A stretch of 64,000 nucleotides of DNA, taken from NCBI RefSeq assembly GCF_900110085.1, contig NZ_FOCK01000013.1, forward strand, positions 1 through 64,000, read 5' to 3'. Shown in pieces: positions 41,692 to 50,425 of the stretch (positions within the stretch are counted from its first letter, which is position 1; each line of letters starts with the position of its first letter). The DNA comes from Prevotella sp. ne3005. Its GTDB lineage: Bacteria > Bacteroidota > Bacteroidia > Bacteroidales > Bacteroidaceae. The notes below the pieces were generated by a model. It did no database searches and was not told where the DNA came from. It saw only the letters and a program-made list of their open reading frames with translations. The translations under genes and the position numbers were made by a program.

Positions 41692-42995
41692 TACAAAAAA
41701 TTTTCGGATTCAATCCCGCCACGATGACGCTTCGCAAGGAAGTGATTGGCGGCATTACCACATTTCTGACGATGGCCTACATCCTGGCCGTCAACCCCAG
41801 TATTCTATCGGCCACAGGCATGGATGCCGGAGCCGTGTTTACCACCACCTGCATCTCGGCTGTCGTAGCCACGCTGGTCATGGCGCTCTATGCCAAGCTG
41901 CCCTTTGCGCTGGCTCCGGGCATGGGCCTCAATGCCTTCTTTGCCTACACCGTGGTGCTCACCATGGGCTATAGCTGGCAGTTTGCCCTGACCGCCGTGC
42001 TCATCGAGGGTGTCATCTTCATCCTGCTCACCATCACCGGGCTGCGGCAGTACATCGTCAATGCCATCCCGCTGATCCTGCGCCGCGCCATCAGTCCCGG
42101 TATCGGCCTGTTTATTGCCTTTGTCGGTCTGAAGAGTGCAGGTATCGTCACCTCGTCCGAGGCCACCTTCATCACCCTGGGCAATCTGCACGATCCCGCT
42201 GTGCTGCTGGGCATCTTCGGTATTGTGCTCACAGCCTCTCTGCTGGTCAAGGGCATCACCGGCTCGCTGCTCATCGGCATCCTCGTCACCACCGTTGTGG
42301 GCATTCCCTTGGGCATCACCAACTTCGGGGGCATCGTCTCTGCGCCTCCCTCCATCGAGCCCATATTCTGGCAGTTCGAGTGGCACAACATCCTGACGGT
42401 CGATATGGTTGTTGTCGTGTTGACATTCCTGTTTATCGACATGTTCGACACCATCGGCACCCTTATTGGCGTGTCCAACCGTGCCGGTATGGTAGATGAC
42501 GATGGCAACGTGAAGAATCTCAACCAGGCTTTCATGGCCGACGCCATCGGTACCACCGTGGGCGCCATTCTTGGCAGCTCTACCGTGACCACCTATGTGG
42601 AGAGTGCCTCGGGTGTCAATGCCGGCGGCCGTAGTGGTCTCACCAGCTTCACCACTGCCCTGTGTTTCATTGTCGCCCTACTCTTTGCGCCGCTCTTCCT
42701 GGCCATTCCCGGTCAAGCCACAGCAGCCGCCCTGATACTGGTCGGTGTGATGATGATGCACGACATCCGCAAAGTTGATTTCTCCGACTATGTCACCGGC
42801 ATCCCCTGCTTTATATGCATTGTGCTGATGCCGCTTACCTACAGCATCTCCGACGGTATTCTGATGGGTGTCATCTCCTATGTGCTCATCCACTTGCTGA
42901 CGGGCACCCTCAAGGACAAGGATGAACGCAACAACATCAACTGGGCAACCATTCTGTTGGCCGTCCTCTTTGTGTGTCGCTACGCATTCCTATAG
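41688..42995 (+). CDS. NCS2-family purine permease (AzgA type)
   Basis: A 435-residue inner-membrane protein with about 12-14 hydrophobic segments. The opening [20 protein letters not shown] and the motif [16 protein letters not shown] (about 84-99), followed by [14 protein letters not shown] and the [17 protein letters not shown] segment, mark the AzgA group of hypoxanthine/guanine/adenine:H+ symporters. Coupled to rfbA by an ATGA overlap, although the functions look unrelated; shared expression may be incidental. Confidence 0.92.
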   Translation: MIQKIFGFNPATMTLRKEVIGGITTFLTMAYILAVNPSILSATGMDAGAVFTTTCISAVVATLVMALYAKLPFALAPGMGLNAFFAYTVVLTMGYSWQFALTAVLIEGVIFILLTITGLRQYIVNAIPLILRRAISPGIGLFIAFVGLKSAGIVTSSEATFITLGNLHDPAVLLGIFGIVLTASLLVKGITGSLLIGILVTTVVGIPLGITNFGGIVSAPPSIEPIFWQFEWHNILTVDMVVVVLTFLFIDMFDTIGTLIGVSNRAGMVDDDGNVKNLNQAFMADAIGTTVGAILGSSTVTTYVESASGVNAGGRSGLTSFTTALCFIVALLFAPLFLAIPGQATAAALILVGVMMMHDIRKVDFSDYVTGIPCFICIVLMPLTYSISDGILMGVISYVLIHLLTGTLKDKDERNNINWATILLAVLFVCRYAFL

Positions 42996-43039
42996 ATTCC
43001 TATAGCAAATAAGAGGGGCCTGCCCCTTCTATGCACAAT

Positions 43040-43126
43040 AGTAAAACAATTTGTTTTGGTCTGTAAAAGACTATCTCCACGAGGTGAAAAGATAGTTTCT
43101 TCGAAACCAAAACAAGTTGTTTTACT
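43040..43126. repeat. Long nested hairpin with 21-bp arms
   Basis: AGTAAAACAATTTGTTTTGGT (43040-43060, first 20 nt shown by positions) pairs with 43106-43126 over 21 positions with one G-T pair. Inside, GACTATCT (43069-43076) pairs with AGATAGTT (43090-43097) around a 13-nt loop. The arms themselves carry the palindrome AAAACAA/TTGTTTT. It lies in a gene-free stretch (42996-43224) and could be a small RNA, an mRNA 3' structure or a MITE-like repeat. Confidence 0.7.
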
Positions 43127-43162
43127 GTCATAGAATACATCTCTATGATGCTTTATATTTAT

Positions 43163-43205
43163 AATAACAATCCCCGCCAGAATTCACTTCTGACGGGGAT
43201 CTTAT
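43163..43205 (-). terminator. Terminator of the barrel-protein gene (13-bp stem)
   Basis: On the reverse strand ATCCCCGTCAGAA pairs with TTCTGGCGGGGAT (one G-T pair) around GTGAA, followed by TGTTATTATAAA. It shares the ATCCCC/GGGGAT arm with the other terminators. Confidence 0.75.
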
Positions 43206-43224
43206 GTCTAAATAACTTGAAATC

Positions 43225-43914
43225 TTAGAGGGCGAACTTGTAACCAACGGTGAGCTGGAATACCTGGTTCTTTACACTCTCGTCGATATCCTTAACAATC
43301 TTGGTCAGACCGAGGTTGTAACGAGCGTCGATGTAAACGGGGACTGTGGGAACCTGATAAGAGACACCAATGGGAATTGAAACATCGAACTTCTTGCATT
43401 GATCCTTGACATCTTCGTCGTATTTGACGGTAGCACTCGAACCACCGATAGAGCCTGTCATATCATACTTTCTCTTTGCACTCAGCAGGAAACCAAGCTG
43501 AACACCAGTCTTGACGGCAAAGCCCTTGAAGAGATAAACGTTGGCCACAATGGGGAGGTTCAGATAGTTCAGCTGAATTTTGTTATCCTTCAACTTAAGA
43601 GATTCGCCACCTATTTTCAGCTCAGTATCTTCCCACTGGCATCCCTGCATAGCGAAGTTCAAACCAGCAGCAAGGCTGAACATATCGGCCAGCTGATACT
43701 CAGCCTCAACACCAATCAGAGCACCTGCGTAGAAAGATTTGTCGGCATCCAAGCTGACACCTGCAGCGGTAGGGATCTTAATATCAGGCATATTGCTTAC
43801 CTTGCTGATAACACCACCGATCTTCGGCTGCAGAGAGAATGTACCAGCCTCAAACTGTGCATTTGCACTAACTGTAGCAACCAAGAGGGCTGCAATCATC
43901 ATTAATTTCTTCAT
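43225..43914 (-). CDS. Small outer-membrane beta-barrel protein
   Basis: A 229-residue exported protein; start MKKLMMIAALLVATVSANAQ (ATG 43912-43914), with the open frame above crossing the promoter. Alternating strands (FEAGTFSLQPKIGGVISKVS, FYAGALIGVEAEYQLADMFS, GVQLGFLLSAKRKYD, VYIDARYNLGLTKIV) end in VFQLTVGYKFAL, the usual C-terminal barrel signature with a terminal hydrophobic residue. It fits the OMP_b-brl_2 porin-like family with eight strands. No specific substrate can be given. Single gene with its own promoter and terminator. Confidence 0.85.
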   Translation of the reverse strand: MKKLMMIAALLVATVSANAQFEAGTFSLQPKIGGVISKVSNMPDIKIPTAAGVSLDADKSFYAGALIGVEAEYQLADMFSLAAGLNFAMQGCQWEDTELKIGGESLKLKDNKIQLNYLNLPIVANVYLFKGFAVKTGVQLGFLLSAKRKYDMTGSIGGSSATVKYDEDVKDQCKKFDVSIPIGVSYQVPTVPVYIDARYNLGLTKIVKDIDESVKNQVFQLTVGYKFAL

Positions 43915-43966
43915 AATCGTGTTAATTTTAAACGTTAAAAATGTTTTATTTATTTCGTTCACGGTG

Positions 43967-43974
43967 CAAATATA
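43967..43974 (-). promoter_or_regulatory. -7 box TATATTTG for the small barrel gene
   Basis: TATATTTG followed by CACCGTG on the reverse strand, 53 bp before the ATG at 43914. Confidence 0.5.
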
Positions 43975-44064
43975 TATATAATTTCCCAAACTAGCAAGAA
44001 AAAATGCAAAAAAGTGCACTTTAAACATAAAAAAGTTAAAATAGGACAGAGAAGCATGCCCTTT

Positions 44065-45999
44065 TTATTTACTGTATTCCTCTATGGCGCGGACGAGGGC
44101 GGTGGGGTTGCCCATGTCGAACATGCGGCCCTGGAGGCGCACACCCATCATGCCACTACGCTTGCGAACAGCCTCGAGGGCGGAGGTCAGCTCTATCTCG
44201 GTGACATGGTCGCCCTCAATCTCCTTCTGCATGATGTCTTCATGCAACTGTGAGAACACCTCCGGGGTAAGGATATACTGACCGAAGACGCTGTAGTACT
44301 CCTTCTCTCCATTCTTATTGCGCACACCAAGGAACTCCTCAGCATAGCTGGCCTTGGGCTTTTCGTGCATCGTATCGACACTGAGCACATGGCTACCCTT
44401 GTCTTCCCATACACCGTGGAGGATGCCATAACGGCTCACCTCGGCCAGAGGGATAGGATGGATGCTGACCATCAGGGAGTTGTAACGCTCGTATTCCTCG
44501 ACCATCTGCAGGGCACAGGGCTTGTTGGAGTCGCTACGATAGAGCGTGTCGCCCAAAAGGAGCATGACGGGCTCGTTGCCGGCAAACTGGGCAGCCTGAT
44601 AGACAGCGTGACCAAAGCCACGCTTCTCTTTTTGATAGACATAGTGGAGGCGCTTGCCAATGTCGAGGATATGGTTCTCGTACTCCTGAGCCTCGGGATT
44701 GAGTTTGCGCAGATGTTCCTCCTCCAACGGACGCTCAAAGTAGTCGGCATACTGCTGGCGTTCCTCTTCTGAGCCAAGCACCAGACAGATCTCCTCGATG
44801 CCGCTCAGAACGAGTTCTTCGAGCAGGATGAGGATGACGGGGCGCACCATGCCGTCGGGACAAGGTATGGGGAAGAAGTCCTTCTTCAGTGCACGGGTGG
44901 CGGGATACAACCGGGTGCCAAAGCCTGCCACGGGGATGATGGCGCGACGCACGGTGTGTACGGGCTTCAGCGTGAGGGAGTAGGCCTTCATGCCATGCTC
45001 GTTGAGATAAGCCGTCAGCTGGGTCTGAGCCTCCTCGCTGCGAGCCAGGAACTGCACCGAGCCGTCGCCATGGGAGCCGACGCCCTTACCACCCCAGACA
45101 AGGGGCAGGATGGCGGGATCGGCCAGAACGGCATCCAGCTTGGGCGACTTCAGGGCAGGCGACATGGGAGCCACCTGACTGTTGAAGAGTGCCTCGGCCT
45201 CGGTCATCAGACGTCCCAGCGACTCGGCATCGCCCTCGGCCATAAAGCGGATGGCGCGGTCGACAATCTCAAGGTTTTTCTCACCCAGTGCCTCGTGCTC
45301 CCTCCGCTCGGCCTCGGTGGTGGGGAAGGGATAGGCCTTGTTCAGGTCGGACAGAATCTTGATAGTATCCTTCTCGGCACAGAGGTCGGCAAATACCCAG
45401 TAGAGGTGTTTCTTCACGTTGAGCGAGCGCACCTCGATCTCATCGCCGTCGAAGGTCATGAGGTTGGGCTTCACACCAAAGGCACAGGCCTGGTCCAGAC
45501 GGCCACATCGGCTACTGGTACGGAGTTCGCCCACATAGGCGATATTCATCTCGCCCAGGGTATTGAGGTTGAGATTATACAAGAGGTTGAAGGCGCGGGC
45601 CACGAGAACACAGATGGCTGCCGACGAGGAGAGGCCGCTTTTCATGGGGAGCGTCATCGACGTGATGCGGATGCGCACACCACCCACCTTATACCATTCG
45701 AGCATATAGGAGGCCACACCGGCACAGTAGCAGAAGAAGCCGCCCGACTTGGCGACACGCTTCAGCTCGGCCTCGTCCATACGACAGGAGAAATCCTGCC
45801 ACACGCCACCGATCTCCGGGGCGTCGCTATAGAGTTCGAAGATGCTCGACTTCTCGACTTCGGCATAGATACCTTGTTCAATACCCGTCACGATGGCGGC
45901 ACCCGGTTTAATATCAGCGTTCATTGTACGATAGTGTCCAGCCCAGTCTGTATGTTCTCCAAAAAGGCACAAGCGCCCAGGAACGAATAGTTTCATCAT
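44065..45999 (-). CDS. Bifunctional sugar kinase (GHMP) - sugar-nucleotidyltransferase (GalU-like)
   Basis: A 644-residue fusion. The N-terminal half (about 1-345) is a GHMP kinase: PGRLCLFGEHTDWAGHYR (motif 1), PMKSGLSSSAAICVLVARAF (phosphate loop, motif 2) and WGGKGVGSHGDGSVQFLA (motif 3). The C-terminal half (about 355-644) is a GalU-type uridylyltransferase: AIIPVAGFGTRLYPATRALK, KDFFPIPCPDGMVRPVILIL, EKRGFGHAVYQAAQF and LLLGDTLY. It would phosphorylate a sugar at C1 and convert it to a nucleotide sugar in one polypeptide. The order is opposite to Bacteroides Fkp, where the pyrophosphorylase is N-terminal. Sugar specificity is not evident. A single-gene unit. Confidence 0.88.
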   Translation of the reverse strand: MMKLFVPGRLCLFGEHTDWAGHYRTMNADIKPGAAIVTGIEQGIYAEVEKSSIFELYSDAPEIGGVWQDFSCRMDEAELKRVAKSGGFFCYCAGVASYMLEWYKVGGVRIRITSMTLPMKSGLSSSAAICVLVARAFNLLYNLNLNTLGEMNIAYVGELRTSSRCGRLDQACAFGVKPNLMTFDGDEIEVRSLNVKKHLYWVFADLCAEKDTIKILSDLNKAYPFPTTEAERREHEALGEKNLEIVDRAIRFMAEGDAESLGRLMTEAEALFNSQVAPMSPALKSPKLDAVLADPAILPLVWGGKGVGSHGDGSVQFLARSEEAQTQLTAYLNEHGMKAYSLTLKPVHTVRRAIIPVAGFGTRLYPATRALKKDFFPIPCPDGMVRPVILILLEELVLSGIEEICLVLGSEEERQQYADYFERPLEEEHLRKLNPEAQEYENHILDIGKRLHYVYQKEKRGFGHAVYQAAQFAGNEPVMLLLGDTLYRSDSNKPCALQMVEEYERYNSLMVSIHPIPLAEVSRYGILHGVWEDKGSHVLSVDTMHEKPKASYAEEFLGVRNKNGEKEYYSVFGQYILTPEVFSQLHEDIMQKEIEGDHVTEIELTSALEAVRKRSGMMGVRLQGRMFDMGNPTALVRAIEEYSK

Positions 46000-46028
46000 T
46001 TGTGTTATTTTAGTTCTATTAATGTGTG

Positions 46029-46036
46029 CAAAGATA
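46029..46036 (-). promoter_or_regulatory. -7 box TATCTTTG for the bifunctional kinase gene
   Basis: TATCTTTG followed by CACAC on the reverse strand, 30 bp before the ATG at 45999. Confidence 0.6.
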
Positions 46037-46097
46037 ATAAAATAAGTAAATAGTAAAGAGAGATTAGTGAAATTTTTTAAGAAAAAAGGCTATTTTC

Positions 46098-46128
46098 TTG
46101 GTTATTTCGGGAATTATCACTACTTTTG
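46098..46128 (+). promoter_or_regulatory. Promoter of the sigma-factor gene
   Basis: TTGG (46098-46101), 19 bp, TACTTTTG (46121-46128): a standard -33/-7 pair. The 75-bp leader to the ATG at 46203 is free of obvious structure. Confidence 0.65.
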
Positions 46129-46202
46129 CGGCAGATTAATAACCCTTTAAACAGATTATTGCCTATCGAAACAGACTTTACTCCATTCAAAATTTGAAGA
46201 GT

Positions 46203-46799
46203 ATGAGTACACTGAAAACAATGTCCGACGAACAGTTGGCATTGGCTTACATCGATGGCAATAACCGTGCATTCGACGAGTTACTTTCAAGGAATCAGGA
46301 CAGAGTCTTCACCACGATCATGTATGCGGTGAAAGATGAGGATCTGGCCAACGACCTTTTTCAGGAGACCTTCCTGAAGGTGATAACCAAGTTGCAGAAC
46401 GGCCAGTATTCGGATACGGGTAAGTTCTCGTGGTGGCTGACACGTATCGCCCACAACGTGGTGATCGACCACTTCAGGGCCCAGAAGAGCAGTAAGATTG
46501 TGGAAGCCCCGAAGGACAACGACCTGAGCAACCTGCGCGGTGAGGCCATCCACAACCAGAGCCGTGAGAGCGAGCTGAACAACGAACAGGTGATGGAAGA
46601 CGTGAAGCGTCTGGTAGAAGCCCTGCCGGAGGCACAGCGCGACGTGGTGAACATGCGTTATTTCCAGGAACTGTCGTTCAAGGAGATTGCCGAACAGACC
46701 AATGTCAGCATCAACACGTCGCTGGGGCGCATGCGTTATGCTCTCATCAACCTGCGCAAGCTGACAAGACAGTACGGGGTAAACCTGAACTTGGAGTAA
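46203..46799 (+). CDS. RNA polymerase sigma factor, sigma-70 family (ECF-like)
   Basis: A 198-residue protein; start MSTLKTMSDEQLALAYIDGN (ATG 46203), since the upstream in-frame TTG adds only three residues. Region 2 reads DLANDLFQETFLKVITKLQN and WWLTRIAHNVVIDHFRAQ (about 48-95); region 4 reads LPEAQRDVVNMRYFQELSFK then EIAEQTNVSINTSLGRMRYA (about 140-180). It is a standalone gene with a housekeeping-type promoter and no anti-sigma gene beside it, unlike the sigma gene at 11928. Its regulon is unknown. Confidence 0.9.
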   Translation: MSTLKTMSDEQLALAYIDGNNRAFDELLSRNQDRVFTTIMYAVKDEDLANDLFQETFLKVITKLQNGQYSDTGKFSWWLTRIAHNVVIDHFRAQKSSKIVEAPKDNDLSNLRGEAIHNQSRESELNNEQVMEDVKRLVEALPEAQRDVVNMRYFQELSFKEIAEQTNVSINTSLGRMRYALINLRKLTRQYGVNLNLE

Positions 46800-47447
46800 T
46801 TACAGGGCTCTCAGATGACGGATGACCTGCTCAGGGTCGGTGGCACCGAAGACATAGGAGCCGCTGACGAGCACGTCGACACCCGCCTCTACCAAGCGCG
46901 GAGCCGTCTCGCCCTGCACGCCACCATCTACCTCAATCAGGGTCTGACAGCCTTTCTCGTCAATCATCCGACGCAGGCGCTTCACCTTGTCGATGGTATT
47001 CTCGATGAACTTCTGTCCGCCGAAGCCGGGATTGACACTCATCAGCAATACCATCTCCACATCGCCGATGATATCCTCAAGCACGCACACGGGTGTTGAG
47101 GGATTCAGCGTCACACCGGCCTTCATGCCGGCATTGTGGATCTCCTGAACCGTGCGGTGGAGATGGACACAAGCCTCATAATGCACATTCATCATCATGG
47201 CACCGAGCTTGGCCGTCTGCTGGATGTAACGCTCGGGATGCTCAATCATGTAATGCACATCCAGCGGTTTCTTACAGACCTTTGCCACAGCCTCGAGCAC
47301 AGGGAAGCCGAAAGAGATGTTGGGAACGAACGAGCCGTCCATCACGTCGAGGTGGAGCCAGTCGGCCTCACTCCGATTAATCATGTCGATGTCGCGGTCG
47401 AGATGCAGAAAGTCGGCAGCGAGTAATGATGGGGATACTAATGCCAT
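46800..47447 (-). CDS. rpe: Ribulose-phosphate 3-epimerase
   Basis: A 215-residue TIM-barrel enzyme of the pentose phosphate pathway. Start MALVSPSLLAADFLHLDRDI (ATG 47445-47447); the longer open frame upstream is rejected because it is not homologous and overlaps a small open frame. Motifs: WLHLDVMDGSFVPNISFG (metal-binding His and Asp), VHYMIEHPERY (second metal histidine), MSVNPGFGGQKFI and EVDGGVQGETAP. It converges with the sigma gene, sharing no spacer (46799/46800). The length is standard. Confidence 0.95.
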   Translation of the reverse strand: MALVSPSLLAADFLHLDRDIDMINRSEADWLHLDVMDGSFVPNISFGFPVLEAVAKVCKKPLDVHYMIEHPERYIQQTAKLGAMMMNVHYEACVHLHRTVQEIHNAGMKAGVTLNPSTPVCVLEDIIGDVEMVLLMSVNPGFGGQKFIENTIDKVKRLRRMIDEKGCQTLIEVDGGVQGETAPRLVEAGVDVLVSGSYVFGATDPEQVIRHLRAL

Positions 47448-47458
47448 AATCCTTTTGC

Positions 47459-47572
47459 TTAATTCAGGCTCACAGCCTGATTGATGTTTGTACGATAGGT
47501 GTAGGCTACCTGACGGATGATGTCGAGTGTCTGCGCTCTCGGTTTGAACTTCTCTGGAGTAGAATCCTTCAT
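47459..47572 (-). CDS. Possible small protein of 37 residues upstream of rpe
   Basis: The reverse strand reads MKDSTPEKFKPRAQTLDIIR then QVAYTYRTNINQAVSLN and a stop, in a frame different from the rpe extension. The charged N-terminus and amphipathic helix look protein-like, and it ends 11 bp before rpe and begins 50 bp after fmt, so it fits the operon. No family is recognised and no ribosome-binding signal is seen, as is normal here. Without other genomes this remains a candidate. Confidence 0.4.
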   Translation of the reverse strand: MKDSTPEKFKPRAQTLDIIRQVAYTYRTNINQAVSLN

Positions 47573-47622
47573 AGGCAATCACACTTTTTGGGGGTTCTTT
47601 ACCTAAGAAACGCTGATACACC

Positions 47623-48600
47623 TTATTTTATTATATAGCGGTCGAAATTTTTGTTGCCGTTGAGGAAGTCGCGGGCCTTCATGCGGTTCTTGCCAGCCAA
47701 CTGCAGTTCGTCGATCTGCAGCAGGAAATCGGCAGTGGTGATATAGAGCACGCCCTTATAGACCACAATCATACCAGGACGCATGCCAGGATTCTTCTCG
47801 GTCTTAGTGGTCTTAAAGATCTTCAGGTCGACGGGCTTTCCGTCGGGGCCCATCAGCGTGGTCCACGCCCCGGGATAGGGACTCAGTCCGCGGATGAAGT
47901 CGTAGATGCGCTTCGAGGGGCGGTTCCAGTTGATCTCACACGTCTGCTTGAAGAGCTTCGGTGCGTCGTAGAGGTATTTCACATTACCCATCAGATCATC
48001 CTGCGGGATGCTCTCGGGCATGCCGTCGGCGGCGATAATCTTCTCGATGGTCTCCAGACATATCTCAGCCCCGAGGTGCATCAGTCCGTCGTAGACATAT
48101 TCCGCATCGGCGGTGTCGGGGATGTCGAAGGGCTTCTGCAGGATGACACGTCCGGTATCGATATCCTTGTCGAGGAAGAAAGTGGTGACGCCTGTTCGCT
48201 TCTCACCATTGATGACGGCCCAGTTGATGGGGGCAGCACCACGATACTGAGGCAACAGGGCGGCATGGACGTTGAAGGTGCCATACTGCGGCATGTCCCA
48301 CACCACCTCGGGCAACATGCGGAAGGCCACGACCACCTGGAGGTTGGCCTTATAGCCACGCAACTGTTCCACGAAGGCGGGATCCTTCATCTTCTCCGGC
48401 TGCAGCACGGGCAGCTGATGTTCCAAGGCGTATTTTTTCACTTCCGAGGGTTGTACCTCCGTCTGATGACGACCCACGGGCTTGTCGGGCTGTGTGACCA
48501 CTGCCACGACATTGTACTCATTCTCTACCAACGCCTTTAGTGTCTCCACCGCAAACTCCGGCGTTCCCATAAACACAATACGTAAATCTTTCTTCTCCAT
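47623..48600 (-). CDS. fmt: Methionyl-tRNA formyltransferase
   Basis: A 325-residue enzyme that formylates initiator Met-tRNA. The N-terminal Rossmann-type formyltransferase domain opens LRIVFMGTPEFAVETLKALV (5-24), with the catalytic region NVHAALLPQYRGAAPINWAV (Asn, His) and the conserved DKDIDTGRVILQKPF (Asp). The C-terminal OB-like domain (about 210-325) reads RIYDFIRGLSPYPGAWTTL. Length is standard. It follows the ClC gene with a repeat-filled 45-bp spacer. Confidence 0.95.
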   Translation of the reverse strand: MEKKDLRIVFMGTPEFAVETLKALVENEYNVVAVVTQPDKPVGRHQTEVQPSEVKKYALEHQLPVLQPEKMKDPAFVEQLRGYKANLQVVVAFRMLPEVVWDMPQYGTFNVHAALLPQYRGAAPINWAVINGEKRTGVTTFFLDKDIDTGRVILQKPFDIPDTADAEYVYDGLMHLGAEICLETIEKIIAADGMPESIPQDDLMGNVKYLYDAPKLFKQTCEINWNRPSKRIYDFIRGLSPYPGAWTTLMGPDGKPVDLKIFKTTKTEKNPGMRPGMIVVYKGVLYITTADFLLQIDELQLAGKNRMKARDFLNGNKNFDRYIIK

Positions 48601-48646
48601 AACTCCTTATCTTCTTAACTCCTTAACTCCTTAACTTCTTAACTCC
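48601..48646 (-). repeat. 8-bp tandem repeat (TTAACTCC) between ClC and fmt
   Basis: TTAACTCC occurs at 48615-48622, 48623-48630 and 48639-48646, with TTAACTTC at 48631-48638 and weaker copies below. Read in the gene direction the unit is GGAGTTAA, which contains a Shine-Dalgarno-like GGAG next to the fmt start. It runs from the ClC stop to the fmt ATG. Confidence 0.75.
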
Positions 48647-50418
48647 TAATCTTCACTCATGTCATGTACCATCTTACGATAGAGTGTATAGAGGCGCTGA
48701 CGAGAGATATAGCCCTTCAGGCGACTCTCAACGTCGAGCACGGGAAGCCAGTTGGCACCCGTCCGTTCAAAAGTACGCATCACATCAGCCATCGGCGTAG
48801 CATCGCTCAGCAGGGCCTTCGGCTCAGTCATCAGCTGCGAAGCCTTGAAATGATGGTATAGTTCAATACGGAACACGACACTACGGATCTTCAGAATATC
48901 AATCTCGCCCAAAAGCATACCTCCGGCATCCATTACTGGCAGCACCGAAGAATGGCTGCGGCTGATCTTCTGGACTATCTGCCCAAGCTCCATGTCGGGC
49001 GTCACACCCAAGAAGTCCTTCTCGATTACCGAGTCGAGGTTCATCAGCGTCAGGGCGGCATGGTCGGTATGGTGGGTCAGCAGCTTACCCTGACGGGCCA
49101 GACGGTAGCCGTAGATACTATGGGGCTCGAACATGATAATCGTGAGATAGGCACACACGCTGACAATCATCAGGGGCATGAACATCGAGTAACCGCCCGT
49201 GAGTTCGGCAATGAGGAAGACACCCGTCAGCGGGGCATGCATCACACCCGACATCACGCCAGCCATGCCCAGCAGGGCGAAGTTCTTCTCGGGCACATAG
49301 ACACCAATCTGGTTGATGTTCCACAGACGAGAGAAGAGGAAACCCGTGAAACAGCCGATGAACAACGAAGGGGCAAACGTACCACCGCAACCGCCACCGC
49401 CATTAGTGGCCGAGGTGGCCACCACCTTCGTAAACAGCACGAGGGCGATATACGGCAGGAGCATGGCGCCCTGACCGGCAAAGAGGGAGTTGTTGAGGAT
49501 GCGGTTCCAGTCGGCCTCCGTCCGTCCGTTGAGCAACAGGTTGATACTGGAATAACCTTCACCATAGAGTGCCGGGAAGAGGAAGATGAGCAGACTCAAC
49601 GCCACACCGCCGATGGCCAGTTTGATGTGCGGATGATCCTTGAACTTGGCAAACACGCCTTCGCAGGCACCCATCATCCGGATGAAATAGAGCGATACCA
49701 GACCACAGCTGATGCCCAAGAGGACACAGGCAGGGATGCGCTCCACCGACCAACCGCTGTCAAGATGGAAGGTAAAGAGGGCTGCATCACCACTGAAGAT
49801 ATAGGTGAAGACTGTGGCTGTCACACAAGAGACGAGAATAGGCAGAAGGGCCGACATCGTCATATCGATCATCAGCACCTCAAGCGTGAACACCAGTCCG
49901 GCTATCGGGGCCTTAAAGATACCGGCAATAGCACCGGCTGCACCACAGCCCACGAGGGTCATAAGCATCTTACGGTCGAGATGGAACAGCTGTCCGAGGT
50001 TCGAGCCGATGGCAGAGCCTGTGAGCACGATAGGAGCCTCAGCACCCACAGATCCACCGAAACCGATGGTAATGGCTGAAGCGATGACCGAAGACCAGCA
50101 GTTGTGCGACTTCAGCCGCGACTTGTTCGTAGAGATGGCATAGAGTATGCGGGTAATACCGTGCGAGATATTATCCTTAACGATATACCGTACAAAGAGC
50201 GAGGTAAGATAGATACCCACGACGGGATAGACCAGATAGAGCCAGTTGGCGCCGGTGCGGTCGAAAGAGCTCGTCAGGAGTAATACGATCTGGTTGATAA
50301 TCCTATGGAGGAAGAAGGCAGCCACGGCAGCAAAGAAGCCCACGATGAGGGCGAGGATAATCATGAATGCCCTCTCGCTCACGTGCTCCACCCGCCACTC
50401 ATGCAGCCGCTGCAGCAT
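48646..50418 (-). CDS. ClC-family chloride channel/transporter with CBS domains
   Basis: A 590-residue membrane protein; start MLQRLHEWRVEHVSERAFMI (ATG 50416-50418), 7 bp after the TsaC-type stop, since the longer frame overlaps that gene. About ten to twelve membrane segments carry the ClC signatures GSVGAEAPIVLTGSAIGS (gating Glu retained in the GxExP position) and NGGGGCGGTFAPSLFIGCFT (GxFxP). A C-terminal pair of CBS domains (about 450-590, FLGVTPDMELGQIVQKI and MADVMRTFERTGANWLPVLD) regulates transport. Substrate may be Cl- or F-, with H+ exchange possible. Confidence 0.92.
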   Translation of the reverse strand: MLQRLHEWRVEHVSERAFMIILALIVGFFAAVAAFFLHRIINQIVLLLTSSFDRTGANWLYLVYPVVGIYLTSLFVRYIVKDNISHGITRILYAISTNKSRLKSHNCWSSVIASAITIGFGGSVGAEAPIVLTGSAIGSNLGQLFHLDRKMLMTLVGCGAAGAIAGIFKAPIAGLVFTLEVLMIDMTMSALLPILVSCVTATVFTYIFSGDAALFTFHLDSGWSVERIPACVLLGISCGLVSLYFIRMMGACEGVFAKFKDHPHIKLAIGGVALSLLIFLFPALYGEGYSSINLLLNGRTEADWNRILNNSLFAGQGAMLLPYIALVLFTKVVATSATNGGGGCGGTFAPSLFIGCFTGFLFSRLWNINQIGVYVPEKNFALLGMAGVMSGVMHAPLTGVFLIAELTGGYSMFMPLMIVSVCAYLTIIMFEPHSIYGYRLARQGKLLTHHTDHAALTLMNLDSVIEKDFLGVTPDMELGQIVQKISRSHSSVLPVMDAGGMLLGEIDILKIRSVVFRIELYHHFKASQLMTEPKALLSDATPMADVMRTFERTGANWLPVLDVESRLKGYISRQRLYTLYRKMVHDMSED

Positions 50419-50425
50419 TGTCGGA

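Noticed and set aside
42996-43224. tRNA or known small RNA gene
   Set aside because: No cloverleaf pattern or TTCGA loop; only the nested hairpin and a terminator are present.
47448-47621. N-terminal extension of ribulose-phosphate epimerase
   Set aside because: The extra 58 residues are not similar to the family and the MALVSPSLL start matches the usual length.
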